Below the pieces are notes generated by a model that ran no database searches, was not told the origin of the DNA, and saw nothing but the letters and a program-made list of their open reading frames with translations. DNA of 54,547 nt from positions 1-54,547 of the forward strand of contig NZ_JACJOX010000043.1 in assembly GCF_014695775.1 (NCBI RefSeq). Reading direction: 5' to 3'. The position numbers and the translations under genes were made by a program. Positions 8,366-16,743 of the stretch are shown in pieces. Position 1 is the stretch's first letter, and each line of letters starts with the position of its first letter. Source of the DNA: Leptolyngbya sp. FACHB-60. Lineage in GTDB: Bacteria > Cyanobacteriota > Cyanobacteriia > Phormidesmidales > Phormidesmidaceae.

Positions 8366-9226
8366 CTACCCCTGACTCGTACGCGGATCGAGCAAAGCAC
8401 GCAGATTTTCGCCCAGCCAGTCAAAGGCTTTGACCGACAGCAGCAGCAGCAGACCGGGCATCACCCCCAGCCACCAGTAACCGGTGGACAGGTGCCGCAT
8501 CGACTCGGCCAAAATAATGCCGATGGCAGGCAGGTGAGGCGAGATCCCTATGCCGATGAATGACAGAGCGGCCTCATGCAAAATGGCGTGGGGAAACAGC
8601 AGAATTAGCCCCACCAGCAGCTGGGGAATTACGTGGGGCACCATGTGGTGGCGAGCAATCCAGGCGGGGGATCGGCCTAGCCGGTGGGAGAGTTGCACGT
8701 AGTCGGAGCTGTTGACTTGCAGCACCTCTGCCCGCACCACGCGGGCCAGGCTCGGCCAGTGGGTTAGGGCCACGGCAATGATCACTCCCCGGGTGCCGCC
8801 CCCGACGGCAAAGGCAACCAAAATTAGCAGCACCAGGTGGGGCAGGCTAAAGCACACGTCAATAACCCAGCAGATAACGGCATCGACCCAGCCGCCTAGG
8901 GTGCCAGCGGCCAATCCCAGCAGGGCAGCAATCAGCGCGCTGACGGTAGCGGCCAGCAGACCCACCCGCAGGCTGAGGGACATGCCGTGGAGCGATCGCG
9001 TCAGCATGTCTCGCCCCAGCCAGTCGGTGCCAAAGGGATGGGCCAGGGAGGGGGGAAGGTTGCGCTGGGGCAGTACTGGGCTAAGGCCGGCATCGCCAAT
9101 CACCCAGGTGCTGAGGATGATGGCCGCCAAAAAGAAGGCACACAGCCCAATGGTCCAAAGGGTCTGCTGCCGCCGATTGCTCTGGTGTTTGGGAGCGCGA
9201 ATCTGAGGAGGTGCGAGGGTGGTCAT
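8366..9226 (-). CDS. NikC/DppC-like ABC transporter permease
   Basis: Inner-membrane permease of 286 residues with five to six hydrophobic segments. It shows the family features GTDWLGRDMLTR near the N-terminus and a C-terminal coupling loop region HEAALSFIGIGISPHLPAIG, characteristic of DppC/NikC. Both precede the usual final membrane span with ALLDPR at the end. It overlaps the upstream permease gene by 4 bp (ATG over stop), so the two are made together and presumably form the heterodimeric channel. The family is certain; the transported substrate is inferred from the cobalt/nickel context. Confidence 0.87.
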   Translation of the reverse strand: MTTLAPPQIRAPKHQSNRRQQTLWTIGLCAFFLAAIILSTWVIGDAGLSPVLPQRNLPPSLAHPFGTDWLGRDMLTRSLHGMSLSLRVGLLAATVSALIAALLGLAAGTLGGWVDAVICWVIDVCFSLPHLVLLILVAFAVGGGTRGVIIAVALTHWPSLARVVRAEVLQVNSSDYVQLSHRLGRSPAWIARHHMVPHVIPQLLVGLILLFPHAILHEAALSFIGIGISPHLPAIGIILAESMRHLSTGYWWLGVMPGLLLLLSVKAFDWLGENLRALLDPRTSQG

Positions 9227-10227
9227 GCTGCCCCCCTGCCGCCAATGCGGATACGTGGGTCAATTACCTGGTAGGACAGATCGGCCAGGGTATTGCCGGC
9301 GTAAACAAACAGGGCGCTGAAGAAAACGATGCCCACCAGCAGCGGCACATCGCTACGCAACGCGGCCTGCACGGTCGCCTGCCCCAGCCCTGGATAGGCA
9401 AACACCTGCTCCACCAGCACCGAGCCGCCAAACAGCTCACTGAGGGAAGCAAATTGCAGCGTTAATGCGGGCAGCAGGATGTTCCTCAGTCCGTGGTGCT
9501 GCAAAATCCCCCAGAGGCTCTCGCCCTGAGCGCGGGCAAACAACACATAGTCGCTGTGCAGCACGTCGATTAGCTTCTGGCGAGTGTGCAGGGCAATGCT
9601 GGCAATGCCAATGATGCTCAACGTCAGAGCAGGCAGTAACAGGTGGTGCAGATGCTGCCAGAAGGTAACGTTTTGGGCCAGCACACCGGGCGGAGCTGCA
9701 CAGCAAATCGGGGTGAGCCGCAGCGACACCGAAAAGAAAATTAGCAGCAGCAGCGCCACCCAAAACGTCGGCGACGACGCCAAGGTGTAGGCATAGAGGC
9801 GAATGCTTCGGTCAATCCAGGTGCCCTCAAAAGCTCCGGCCAGCACGCCGAGCACTAGCCCCAGCAGACCAGACACGAGCCATGCGATCGCAAGCAGCTG
9901 CAGCGACACCTGAAAACGCTGGCCGATCACCTGCGAAACGGGCTGGTTAAACACCATCGAGGTGCCCCAGTTGCCCTGGATGATCTGCCCAAACCAGTCC
10001 CAAAAACGGACGATCATCGGCTGATCTAGGCCCCAGCGCTGGGCAATTAGCTCTCGTTGGGCCGCACTGATTTGCAGCATGTCGGCCCCCACATAGGCTC
10101 GCACCGGATCGATGGGCGACAGGCTCATCAACCCAAAGGTCAGCACCGCTACGGCGACCAGCAGCAGCGCCAGCCGCACCAGCTTGTAGCCAAAAAACAG
10201 CAAAATCGGCTTTAGTTGCATGTCCAC
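9223..10227 (-). CDS. NikB/DppB-like ABC transporter permease
   Basis: Permease of ~334 residues. N-terminal span LVRLALLLVAVAVLTFGLMSL is followed by the diagnostic periplasmic segment DPVRAYVG and LIAQRWGLDQPMIVRFWDW. The C-terminal EAA-type loop includes ARAQGESLWGILQHHGLRNI, then LFGGSVLVEQVFAYPGLG, typical of DppB/NikB. The frame can start at GTG 10227 or ATG 10221; both lie inside the 3' end of the binding-protein gene, so the two are coupled. It ends overlapping the NikC-like gene. Expected to form the membrane pore with that protein. Confidence 0.87.
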   Translation of the reverse strand: MDMQLKPILLFFGYKLVRLALLLVAVAVLTFGLMSLSPIDPVRAYVGADMLQISAAQRELIAQRWGLDQPMIVRFWDWFGQIIQGNWGTSMVFNQPVSQVIGQRFQVSLQLLAIAWLVSGLLGLVLGVLAGAFEGTWIDRSIRLYAYTLASSPTFWVALLLLIFFSVSLRLTPICCAAPPGVLAQNVTFWQHLHHLLLPALTLSIIGIASIALHTRQKLIDVLHSDYVLFARAQGESLWGILQHHGLRNILLPALTLQFASLSELFGGSVLVEQVFAYPGLGQATVQAALRSDVPLLVGIVFFSALFVYAGNTLADLSYQVIDPRIRIGGRGAA

Positions 10228-11837
10228 GTCCAGCTAGCGATATTGGCAGTGATCGGCCAGCCGTGGCCGTGGGGCTCAACCTGGGGTTGGCCGATGTCCA
10301 GACACTCGTGGACAAAATAGGTGTGATTAAGGTTAACCAGCCAGGCCCAGGCGGCGTCGCCTTTGGCGGTAAAGCCCTGCTCGCCGTCCCATTGGGCGGC
10401 TTGCCAAAATGCGATCGCCTCCGCCTCTGAAGGCGCACCCATCGCCAGATCTAGCGTTTGGTCAATGGCCTGGTTGGCGTAGTAGCCCGCGTTGTAAAAA
10501 TCGCCCTGGGCCGCTTTGCTGTGGTAGAGGTTGTACATTTCGGTCTGGTCGTGGCTGCCCCAGCCAAACAGCACCACGTTGCTGTGCGCCAGGGGAGTAA
10601 TCTCATCCCAGCTCTTGCCCTCGACGTTGACTTGAATGCCTACGGGCTTGAGCATTTCTGCTACCGATAGAGCTAGCGCCTGGCGAGTGCTGTCGCTAGC
10701 TGGGTAGAGCAGGGTAAATTCAGCCTTCAGTCCATCCTTCTCAACGATTTCGTCGCCGTTGCTGTCGCGCCAGCCCCCCTCGGCCAGAATCTGGCGGGCC
10801 AGATCGGGGTTGGCATCTTCGATATTGGCGCTCGGCTCCTCCCAGGCCAGACCGCTAACTGGGCCATACGCTGGCGATCCGTAGCCCTCCAGCACGCCAT
10901 CTACCAGCGCCTCTCGATCCACGGCGTAGTTTACCGCCTGCCGAATCGCCAAGTCCGACGTAACGGCATTGCCTACGGGCTTACCGTCTGGCGTAGTCTT
11001 ACTTCCCTCATCAGGAAAGGGAAACATCAGCCCCCGGTTGTCCACGCTGGCGACGTCGTAGAGCTTCATGCCCTCGATGCTCTGCACTGCCAGCGACTGA
11101 GGCACGCTGACCACCTGGGCCTGCCCAGCTTGGGCTGCCGCAAAGGCCGCGTCTTCTTCGGTAAACAGAAAAACGAGCCGCCCAATCCCAGGGGCTTCGC
11201 CGTAATAGTTGGGGTTGGCCTCGACAATCAGCTGCTGCCCCTCGTCCCACTGGACGAGTTGATAGGGGCCAGAGCCAACGGGGTTGCGGGCATAGTCGGG
11301 ACCGTGGGCGTGCTCCGGCACAATACCCACAGTGATCAGGCGGTTGACGAAGGTGCTTTGGGGCTGCTTCAGCCGCAGCTCCACCGTGTAGTCGTCGGTG
11401 ACGACGGCTTCTTCTAGCACCGTTACATCGGTCAGGCCGCCGCTCTCTGCTGCCTTGTTGAAGGTGTAGGCGACATCGGCCGCCGTTAGCGGTTCTCCGT
11501 CTGAGAACTGAGCATCCTGGCGAATGGTCACCGTCCAGGTTCTACCGTCTTCGCTAACAGCATAATCGGTCGCCAAGTCGTTGACGATTTCAAGGTTTTC
11601 ATCGCGCTGCAGCAAAGTGCTCTGAAACAGGGGTGAACCGTAGCGGCCCCAGCCTAATGTGGGGTCATACCCTTCCTCGCTCTCTCCTCCAATCGCCAGG
11701 ACTATCTGCTCTGCAGCAGCATTGGAGGCTGGCGCAGAAGCACTTGGCCCATTTGAATTTGAAGCACACCCAGCCAGAATTTGCCCCAGTAGGAGCACCC
11801 CCATAGACCAGGCGGGCACGTTGAGACTTAACGCCAC
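10212..11837 (-). CDS. NikA/OppA-like substrate-binding lipoprotein (nickel/peptide family)
   Basis: Extracytoplasmic solute-binding protein, family 5, of 541 residues. A lipoprotein signal ends at the lipobox LAGC (Cys24), followed by a Ser/Ala/Asn-rich tether. Family marks include TWTVTIRQDAQFSDGEPLTAADVAYTF, VGSGPYQLVQW, NPNYYG and AVDREALVDG. The C-terminal region has VLFGWGSHDQTEMYNLYHS and ends with HGHGWPI, histidines that could bind metal directly. A GTG start at 11837 is supported by AGGTG 8 bp upstream and gives an unbroken signal peptide. First gene of the importer operon. Proximity to coaR/coaT points to Co/Ni, but family 5 also binds peptides and metallophores. Confidence 0.85.
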   Translation of the reverse strand: MALSLNVPAWSMGVLLLGQILAGCASNSNGPSASAPASNAAAEQIVLAIGGESEEGYDPTLGWGRYGSPLFQSTLLQRDENLEIVNDLATDYAVSEDGRTWTVTIRQDAQFSDGEPLTAADVAYTFNKAAESGGLTDVTVLEEAVVTDDYTVELRLKQPQSTFVNRLITVGIVPEHAHGPDYARNPVGSGPYQLVQWDEGQQLIVEANPNYYGEAPGIGRLVFLFTEEDAAFAAAQAGQAQVVSVPQSLAVQSIEGMKLYDVASVDNRGLMFPFPDEGSKTTPDGKPVGNAVTSDLAIRQAVNYAVDREALVDGVLEGYGSPAYGPVSGLAWEEPSANIEDANPDLARQILAEGGWRDSNGDEIVEKDGLKAEFTLLYPASDSTRQALALSVAEMLKPVGIQVNVEGKSWDEITPLAHSNVVLFGWGSHDQTEMYNLYHSKAAQGDFYNAGYYANQAIDQTLDLAMGAPSEAEAIAFWQAAQWDGEQGFTAKGDAAWAWLVNLNHTYFVHECLDIGQPQVEPHGHGWPITANIASWTWTCN

Positions 11838-12716
11838 AGCTGCACCTATCGATTAATTTGCAGAATGAGCTGCCCCCTATGCCTTAATCAAGCATCTGAG
11901 CAGCAGGAGGGGTTTCACGACTTTTGAGGCTACCACCGCCTGCTCTAATCAACAATCCGGGGGTAAGGGATATAAAGCGAAGAGAATTTAAGCTTGCAAG
12001 CTCATTACACGCAGTATCCAAGCCATTCGAGAGGTTTGGCTGCGACTTGTCGATGGAACGGCAAAACCAAGCTTTGAGACCACTGGCACAAGCTAGAACA
12101 GGCCAAACCTAGTCCATTTTTTAGCCCTACTGGCACAGAGCACGGGGCTCGTCACGATCAGGTAAGCATCAAAGTCATCGCTACTCAGGTCTATGGTTAG
12201 GGCTTCTCCTGCCGTGCCTTCAATCGGCGGCTTGAGGCCTTTTTTTCACCTAGATTATGGTGCGGTGAGGAATACATCGTTTCCAGGCATCCTACGGGCA
12301 ATTGTCTAGGGTGCAGAATGAAAGACGCTCAACCAATTACACTGACTACGGTTCGGCCTCTGCGGGTGTAGGGTGCATCGCAGCTAGTGCTGTTCTGATT
12401 CTTGTAGCTACCTTCCTCAGCCATGAAGGCGGCTATCAGTATCGGCTCTGGCGGGCCGGAGGCATTTGGTGCGCCACGCTGGAGCTAGACGTACGATCAC
12501 TAAGTCTTTTGGTGCTGAAGCCTGCGGGAACTAATGGCCAAGCTTGACTGCTGCGATCTCTGCCACTTCTGCTGCCCACGGCCCTTATCTAGTTTGTGTA
12601 GCTCACCCTAAGGGAGTAGAGGGCGATCGCTGCACTGATTTTAGGCTGAACACTGGGGTGATCAGTGTTAGAAGACTTCTTAGCTTGAGTCAAACAGGCA
12701 CAATGCTTTGACAACG
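11838..12716. other. Gene-poor stretch upstream of the Nik-like operon
   Basis: About 880 bp without a convincing intact gene. It should hold the importer operon promoter close to 11838. No cobalamin or NiCo riboswitch motif was recognised. A decayed coding fragment lies at 12093-12239. A weak plus-strand hairpin followed by seven T residues (about 12218-12246) could be a terminator. A plus-strand open frame from TTG 12302 to 12547 has a hydrophobic patch but no recognised domain or ribosome-binding site and is not called. Confidence 0.5.
12093..12239 (-). pseudogene. Decayed fragment resembling a PPC (pre-peptidase C-terminal) domain
   Basis: The minus strand reads GTAGEALTIDLSSDDFDAYL followed by IVTSP. 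This is close to the core of the bacterial pre-peptidase C-terminal beta-sandwich (G.AG..vtIdL.s.dFDtYL..). The frame is bounded by a stop codon just above 12239 and by TAG at 12093, and no start codon is present. After TSP the reading loses resemblance. It looks like the remains of a secreted protein gene. Confidence 0.4.
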
Positions 12717-13190
12717 TCAGGTTTTTTGTTTGCGTTCCGCTCTAGCTGCCTTGAGTTCTCTGCTCTTTAATTCGGCGGCTTGATGAGCATTCACGTAGTC
12801 TTTTCCCCCTAGCATCACGTCACCGTAATACTCGTAGGGCGGAGCACCATAAATCGGCAGCGGAGGATCGTCTGGGTAATCTTCCTGGGCCTCTGCAATA
12901 GAGGCTTTTAATGCCTTGATGCTGAGGCTTTGGGCAGGGAAGTAGTAGATTTCTTGCCGAGCCTTATTTATATGCGGTAGCGTCGGGTCGATAATATCTT
13001 CACCCAATTCAATCCAGGCGTGTTCGATAGGCTCATACTGCCCGTTATTCAAAACCACAAACCCTTGGACGTAGGTCGCTCCAGTCAGTGTCAGCACAGC
13101 TCGATGGGTGTTGTCAAAGGGAGCGCCTGCTTTGCTTTTGATTTGTTCAAAAATTTCGAGGGAAAGGGGTTCATTCAGTGTTGGGGGCAT
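12717..13190 (-). CDS. Conserved-looking hypothetical protein, 157 residues
   Basis: Not recognised. The sequence is soluble, with no signal peptide or membrane span. A central part contains VVLNNGQYEPIEHAWIELGE then DIIDPTLP, a His followed by Asp in the style of small transglutaminase/papain-like folds where 'HAW...iIDPT' recurs, but no upstream catalytic Cys is evident, so enzymatic activity is speculative. The C-terminus is a Lys/Arg/Ala-rich helix. ATG at 13190. Codon use and frame length support a real gene. It is isolated from both neighbours. Confidence 0.6.
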   Translation of the reverse strand: MPPTLNEPLSLEIFEQIKSKAGAPFDNTHRAVLTLTGATYVQGFVVLNNGQYEPIEHAWIELGEDIIDPTLPHINKARQEIYYFPAQSLSIKALKASIAEAQEDYPDDPPLPIYGAPPYEYYGDVMLGGKDYVNAHQAAELKSRELKAARAERKQKT

Positions 13191-13575
13191 TGGGCGTGAA
13201 TTTTAGAGTCGCTACTGCAGATCGTAAGCATCTGCGCTGCGTATGTCTATTGCCGCTAGGCCGATGTCCAGGTCGTTTAGTGAATGCTAGCGCCAAAAGG
13301 CTCAGCCGTAGCGAGTTGGGGGTGCGATCGCACTTGGAATGCTAGGTAAGCCTGCTCAAGTAATGCAGCCTTAGTTTTGTCGCTGGCTCGGTGTAGACAG
13401 AACTTCTACGGGCGACCAACGCAGAGGACGCTATTTTACGCGCAAGGGGTTCCCAAGCTGCATCAGGTCGTTCTAGTGGTGCTTCGCATTTTTTCTTGGG
13501 CCTGCCTTGCCCTTGCGCCTAGTTTGACCGTCCTACTCTACCAAGCCGATGTACAGGTTCAACCTTGGACTTTGC
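13191..13575. other. Intergenic region downstream of tonB-like gene
   Basis: No supported gene. A plus-strand open frame beginning at 13377 runs into the antisense of the TonB-like gene and has no recognisable domain; it is probably an artefact of that gene's high GC. A HIP1-type octamer (GCGATCGC) is present near 13325. Confidence 0.45.
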
Positions 13576-15132
13576 CTACTCTGCTGAGGACGTATCTGGC
13601 TGAGAAGGATTGGCCGGTGGCGGGGCCACAGGGGCAGGTGCGCTGGGCGCAGGGGGTGGGGCTACAGGAGCCGGTGGTGCGCTGGGTTCAGGGGGTGGAG
13701 CCGCAGGAGGATCTGTCGTTGGGCTCACGGGTGCAGCGGGCGATGGCGGTGCTGCTTCCACTGGCTCTGGTTCTGAAGTCGCTGCTGGGGTTGGGGATGT
13801 TGGTTCAGTAGTATTGGTATCAACCGGTTGAGACGGCGTGGCCGCTGGTTCTACGGGCTCTGCTTCCGCGGGCTCTGATTCTGACGCCGATGGTGGAGTC
13901 GGAGCTGCGGCTGGCTCAGCGGCGTCAACGGGCGGAGTTGGCGTGGTCGCCGGTTCGGGGCTGGGCTTGGTTGTTGCGGTTTCGGACGTGGGGGTAGCCT
14001 CGGGCGGTAGCTCTACCGCCTGGCGATCGCCCCGACGACGGGCATCGCGGTTGCGACGCGACCCTTCAATAGTCAGGTCATACTCGATGGGAACGCTGGC
14101 ACCGCCGTTGACGGGCTGAAACCGTGAGTTGCGGGCGGCCTGAATGGCGGCTTGGTCGATCGCCGGGTTGCCGCTGGAGCGGGTTAGGGTCACACTGCGA
14201 ACGCTGCCGTCGGGGTTGATATCGACGCTGACCATGGGTTGGCCTTCGGCACCGGCATCGAGAGCGCTTTGGGGATAGTCGGGACGCACGCAGTCTTGAC
14301 AGGCCACGGTGCGCGAGCCCTGGCCTTGGCCACTGCCGCCGCCTGAAGGATTAGCGGTTTCTGCGGAGCCGGTACCGGTACCAGAGCCAGTGCCGGGGCG
14401 GGCGGCGGTGGTTTCGGCTCCATCCGTCGAGCCGGAAGCGGCAGGCCCAGCTGAGTCGGGGTTGCCGTCCCCTGGAGCGTTGGTTGTAGCCTCGCCCTCG
14501 CGCTGGCTCCGAAGAAAGTCGCGCAGACGCTCGAACTGGGATGAATTTTCGAATGCAGTAGCTAAGTCTGGGTCTGTTGGCTCGGCGTCGGCGTCGGCAG
14601 TGGTCTCTTCAGGTTCAACGGTTTCGGGAGGTAAGCCAGCCTCAGGAGTTTCCTCTTCCTCGTCTTTAGGGACGTCCTCCTCTTCAGGGACTTCTAGGGC
14701 AGATTCCACTTCGGTTTCAGCCTGGGGTTCAGGCTCTACCGGTTCAGGTTCTGTCGGTTCGGGCTCTGCCGGTTCAGGGATCTGAGGTTCGGCGATCGCG
14801 ACGGGCCGAGGCGCAGTGACGACGGCGGCTTTGGGGGATGGAGCCGGAGCCGTTGGGGCCGGGGCCGCCGGGGCGTTGGTCTCAGTGCTGAGTTCGGCGG
14901 GCTGGGTGGGGTCTAGCACCTCGGGTTCTGGAGTTTCGACCAAGGGCTCGGTAACGATTAGCTCGATGGGCAAGACGTTGGCTTCGTCAGCGTCTTGCCA
15001 TAGGTTGGTCTGGCTGAGGCCCAGGGCGATCGCATGCACCCCCACCGACCCCAAAAGCCCCCATAGCAGCAGTTTTCGCAGTTTGACCTGGTCTTGCTGG
15101 TGTTGTTCGAAGCAGAGGTTAGAGAGACTCAT
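13576..15132 (-). CDS. TonB-like energy transducer with internal TonB C-terminal domain
   Basis: Couples the ExbB/ExbD proton channel to outer-membrane receptors. From the start: a cytoplasmic N-terminus, one membrane anchor (LLLWGLLGSVGVHAIALGL), a long Pro/Glu/Ala-rich periplasmic spacer, then a TonB C-terminal domain at about residues 275-365 (RPDYPQSALDAGAEGQPMV, VDINPDGSVRSVTLTRSSGN, AAIQAARNSRFQPV). A CQDC pair sits just before it. Unusually, ~160 further residues of Pro/Ala/Glu/Thr-rich low complexity follow, so the domain is internal rather than terminal. ATG 15132 (MSLSN) preferred over TTG 15162. Divergent from exbB, at the edge of the siderophore island. Confidence 0.85.
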   Translation of the reverse strand: MSLSNLCFEQHQQDQVKLRKLLLWGLLGSVGVHAIALGLSQTNLWQDADEANVLPIELIVTEPLVETPEPEVLDPTQPAELSTETNAPAAPAPTAPAPSPKAAVVTAPRPVAIAEPQIPEPAEPEPTEPEPVEPEPQAETEVESALEVPEEEDVPKDEEEETPEAGLPPETVEPEETTADADAEPTDPDLATAFENSSQFERLRDFLRSQREGEATTNAPGDGNPDSAGPAASGSTDGAETTAARPGTGSGTGTGSAETANPSGGGSGQGQGSRTVACQDCVRPDYPQSALDAGAEGQPMVSVDINPDGSVRSVTLTRSSGNPAIDQAAIQAARNSRFQPVNGGASVPIEYDLTIEGSRRNRDARRRGDRQAVELPPEATPTSETATTKPSPEPATTPTPPVDAAEPAAAPTPPSASESEPAEAEPVEPAATPSQPVDTNTTEPTSPTPAATSEPEPVEAAPPSPAAPVSPTTDPPAAPPPEPSAPPAPVAPPPAPSAPAPVAPPPANPSQPDTSSAE

Positions 15133-15534
15133 GGACAATGTTTGAGTAACGGCAACGCACAACCCGCCTCACTATAGTTGAGAAAGAGTATGGATTAAGT
15201 CAAGGACTAGTGATAATCCAGTCGACAAGATCGAGGGTATAAGCTTGAGCTAAAGCCCTGAGCAAAAAGCACCTCAACATTGCTAATACCTCAAAGCCCT
15301 TGATTGAAAAGGGATATTAGGCTAAGAAAAAGATCGAGCCTTCCTTGGGACCAGGGCCTTCTCAGACATACTATCAGGATCTATTCTCTTTAAGATCTTG
15401 ACAATGGCACCGGAATCAGGCTCAATGCATTTGACAGTGATTTGCAATAGTCTGGTTTGCCTACGCGGCCATCTGGTTTCGCAGGCAGGTGAAATCGGGC
15501 CGCTGCAAGCGGGAATCTACGACAGGAATTGATT
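15133..15534. promoter_or_regulatory. Divergent control region between tonB-like and exbB genes
   Basis: About 400 bp separating oppositely transcribed genes that act together, so it should carry both promoters and probably iron-responsive control. No clear Fur box or PchR-type site could be picked out by eye. No gene is seen on either strand. Confidence 0.5.
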
Positions 15535-16182
15535 ATGGGCAGTATTTTTGCGGCGGGCGGCATCGTCATGTGGCCGCTGCTGGGGTTTTCGTTGGTGGCG
15601 ATCGCGCTCATCATCGAGCGGTTGATCTTCTGGGTCCGGCTCAATCAACGTCAGCGCCCGGTGATGCAAGACATTCTGCGCACCTATCGGCAAGCCCCGA
15701 TGGATGTCTACCCTAAGCTGCGGCAGAACGTGAACCTGCCCATCGCCCGCATTTTTCTAGAAGCCCTCGAAATTGAAGGGGCCAGCCCCAAGCAGTTTCA
15801 TCTGGCCCTGGCCAGCGCCATGCAGGCCGAACTGCCTCACCTGCGGCGGTTCAACACCATTTTCGCCACCATCATCAGCGTGGCCCCGTTGCTCGGCTTG
15901 CTCGGCACCATCCTCGGCTTAATCGCTTCCTTCGATGCCCTGCAACTGGGGGATGTGGGAGCCAATGCCGGGGCGGTGACAGGCGGCATTAGCGAAGCAC
16001 TAGTTTCTACCGCTGCCGGCCTAGTCGTGGCGATCGGCACGCTGCTGTTTGCCAACCTGTTTCGCGGCCTCTATAAACGCCAGGTGGCGCTGATCCAAGA
16101 GTACGGCGGGCAGCTCGAAATTCTCTACGAAACTCACTACGACCGCAAAAGCCAGCTCAAGGAAGAAACGCTGGTGAGGTAG
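15535..16182 (+). CDS. exbB: ExbB/TolQ-family proton channel subunit
   Basis: MotA/TolQ/ExbB family, 215 residues. It has one N-terminal membrane span (GGIVMWPLLGFSLVAIALII) followed by a cytoplasmic domain. Two C-terminal spans follow with the hallmarks APLLGLLGTILGLIASF and ISEALVSTAAGLVVAIGTLL; the Thr in the first and the small residues in the second line the proton path in this family. ATG 15535 was chosen because AGGAA lies at the proper distance upstream; the frame opens slightly earlier at TTG. First gene of an exbB-exbD-fecC-fecD-fecE run that powers TonB-dependent siderophore uptake. Confidence 0.92.
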   Translation: MGSIFAAGGIVMWPLLGFSLVAIALIIERLIFWVRLNQRQRPVMQDILRTYRQAPMDVYPKLRQNVNLPIARIFLEALEIEGASPKQFHLALASAMQAELPHLRRFNTIFATIISVAPLLGLLGTILGLIASFDALQLGDVGANAGAVTGGISEALVSTAAGLVVAIGTLLFANLFRGLYKRQVALIQEYGGQLEILYETHYDRKSQLKEETLVR

Positions 16183-16184
16183 AT

Positions 16185-16306
16185 GGGTGGGAGGGTGGAT
16201 GGGTGGATGGGTAGATGAGTTTTCCATCCCCTAACCCATTCACTCCCTCCCATCCACTCCCTACCCATCCACTCCCCACTCATCCACCCTCCCACCCATC
16301 CACCCT
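16185..16306. repeat. Octamer repeat array forming an inverted repeat between exbB and exbD
   Basis: The left half reads GGGTGGGAGGGTGGAT then GGGTGGATGGGTAGATGAG; the right half is its degenerate complement (CTCATCCACCC, TCCCACCCATCCACCC). The units follow an 8-bp period (GGGTRGAT). The array starts right after the exbB stop and ends right before the exbD ATG, so the mRNA between the two genes could fold into a long hairpin. Confidence 0.85.
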
Positions 16307-16711
16307 ATGTTTTTCCCCGAAGAGCCCGAAGACGAGTTTGAACTGAATATCGTGCCGATGATCGATGTCATCTTTGCGATTTTGACGTTTTTTATCATCT
16401 CTAGCCTGTATTTGACTCGCTCTGAGTCGCTGCCGGTGAATTTGCCTAAGGCGGCCAGTGCTGAGGTGCAGGAGCGTACGCAGATTGCGGTGACGGTAGA
16501 AGAGTCAGGAGATATTGCCCTGAACCGCGAGGCGATCGCCCTGGAAAATCTGCAATCGGGTGTGCGCGATTTGATAGGCGCAACTCAAGAATCGGTGATT
16601 GTGATCAATGCCGATGAGGCTGTGAACCATGGCCGGGTGATCGCGGTGATGGATGAACTGCGCGAGATTGAGGGCGCGACGTTGGGAATTGCGACGGAGC
16701 AGGGCGAGTAG
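16307..16711 (+). CDS. exbD: ExbD/TolR-family proton channel subunit
   Basis: ExbD/TolR family, 134 residues. The short cytoplasmic N-terminus (FFPEEPEDEFELNIVPMID) leads into a single span IDVIFAILTFFIISSLYL. The Asp in VPMIDV is the conserved protonatable residue of this family. A periplasmic domain follows with LPVNLPKAASAEV and VVIN-like beta strands (SVIVINADEAVNHGRV), typical of ExbD. ATG at 16307 immediately follows the octamer repeat array, so no classical ribosome-binding site is visible; the array itself replaces the usual leader. Works with ExbB and the TonB-like protein. Confidence 0.9.
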   Translation: MFFPEEPEDEFELNIVPMIDVIFAILTFFIISSLYLTRSESLPVNLPKAASAEVQERTQIAVTVEESGDIALNREAIALENLQSGVRDLIGATQESVIVINADEAVNHGRVIAVMDELREIEGATLGIATEQGE

Positions 16712-16743
16712 GGATCGGTTCAACGTTTTTCCGATGAATTGAT

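Noticed and set aside
12302..12547. 81-codon plus-strand frame with a hydrophobic stretch
   Set aside because: TTG start, no ribosome-binding site, no recognised domain; region appears eroded.
11838..12716. Cobalamin or nickel-cobalt riboswitch upstream of the importer operon
   Set aside because: CTGGCAC-like words occur, but no conserved B12-box or junction core could be assembled.
13610..15145. Several long Gly/Ala/Ser-rich plus-strand frames opposite the TonB-like gene
   Set aside because: They are the antisense of Pro/Ala/Glu-rich coding DNA with high GC and few stops; no independent evidence.
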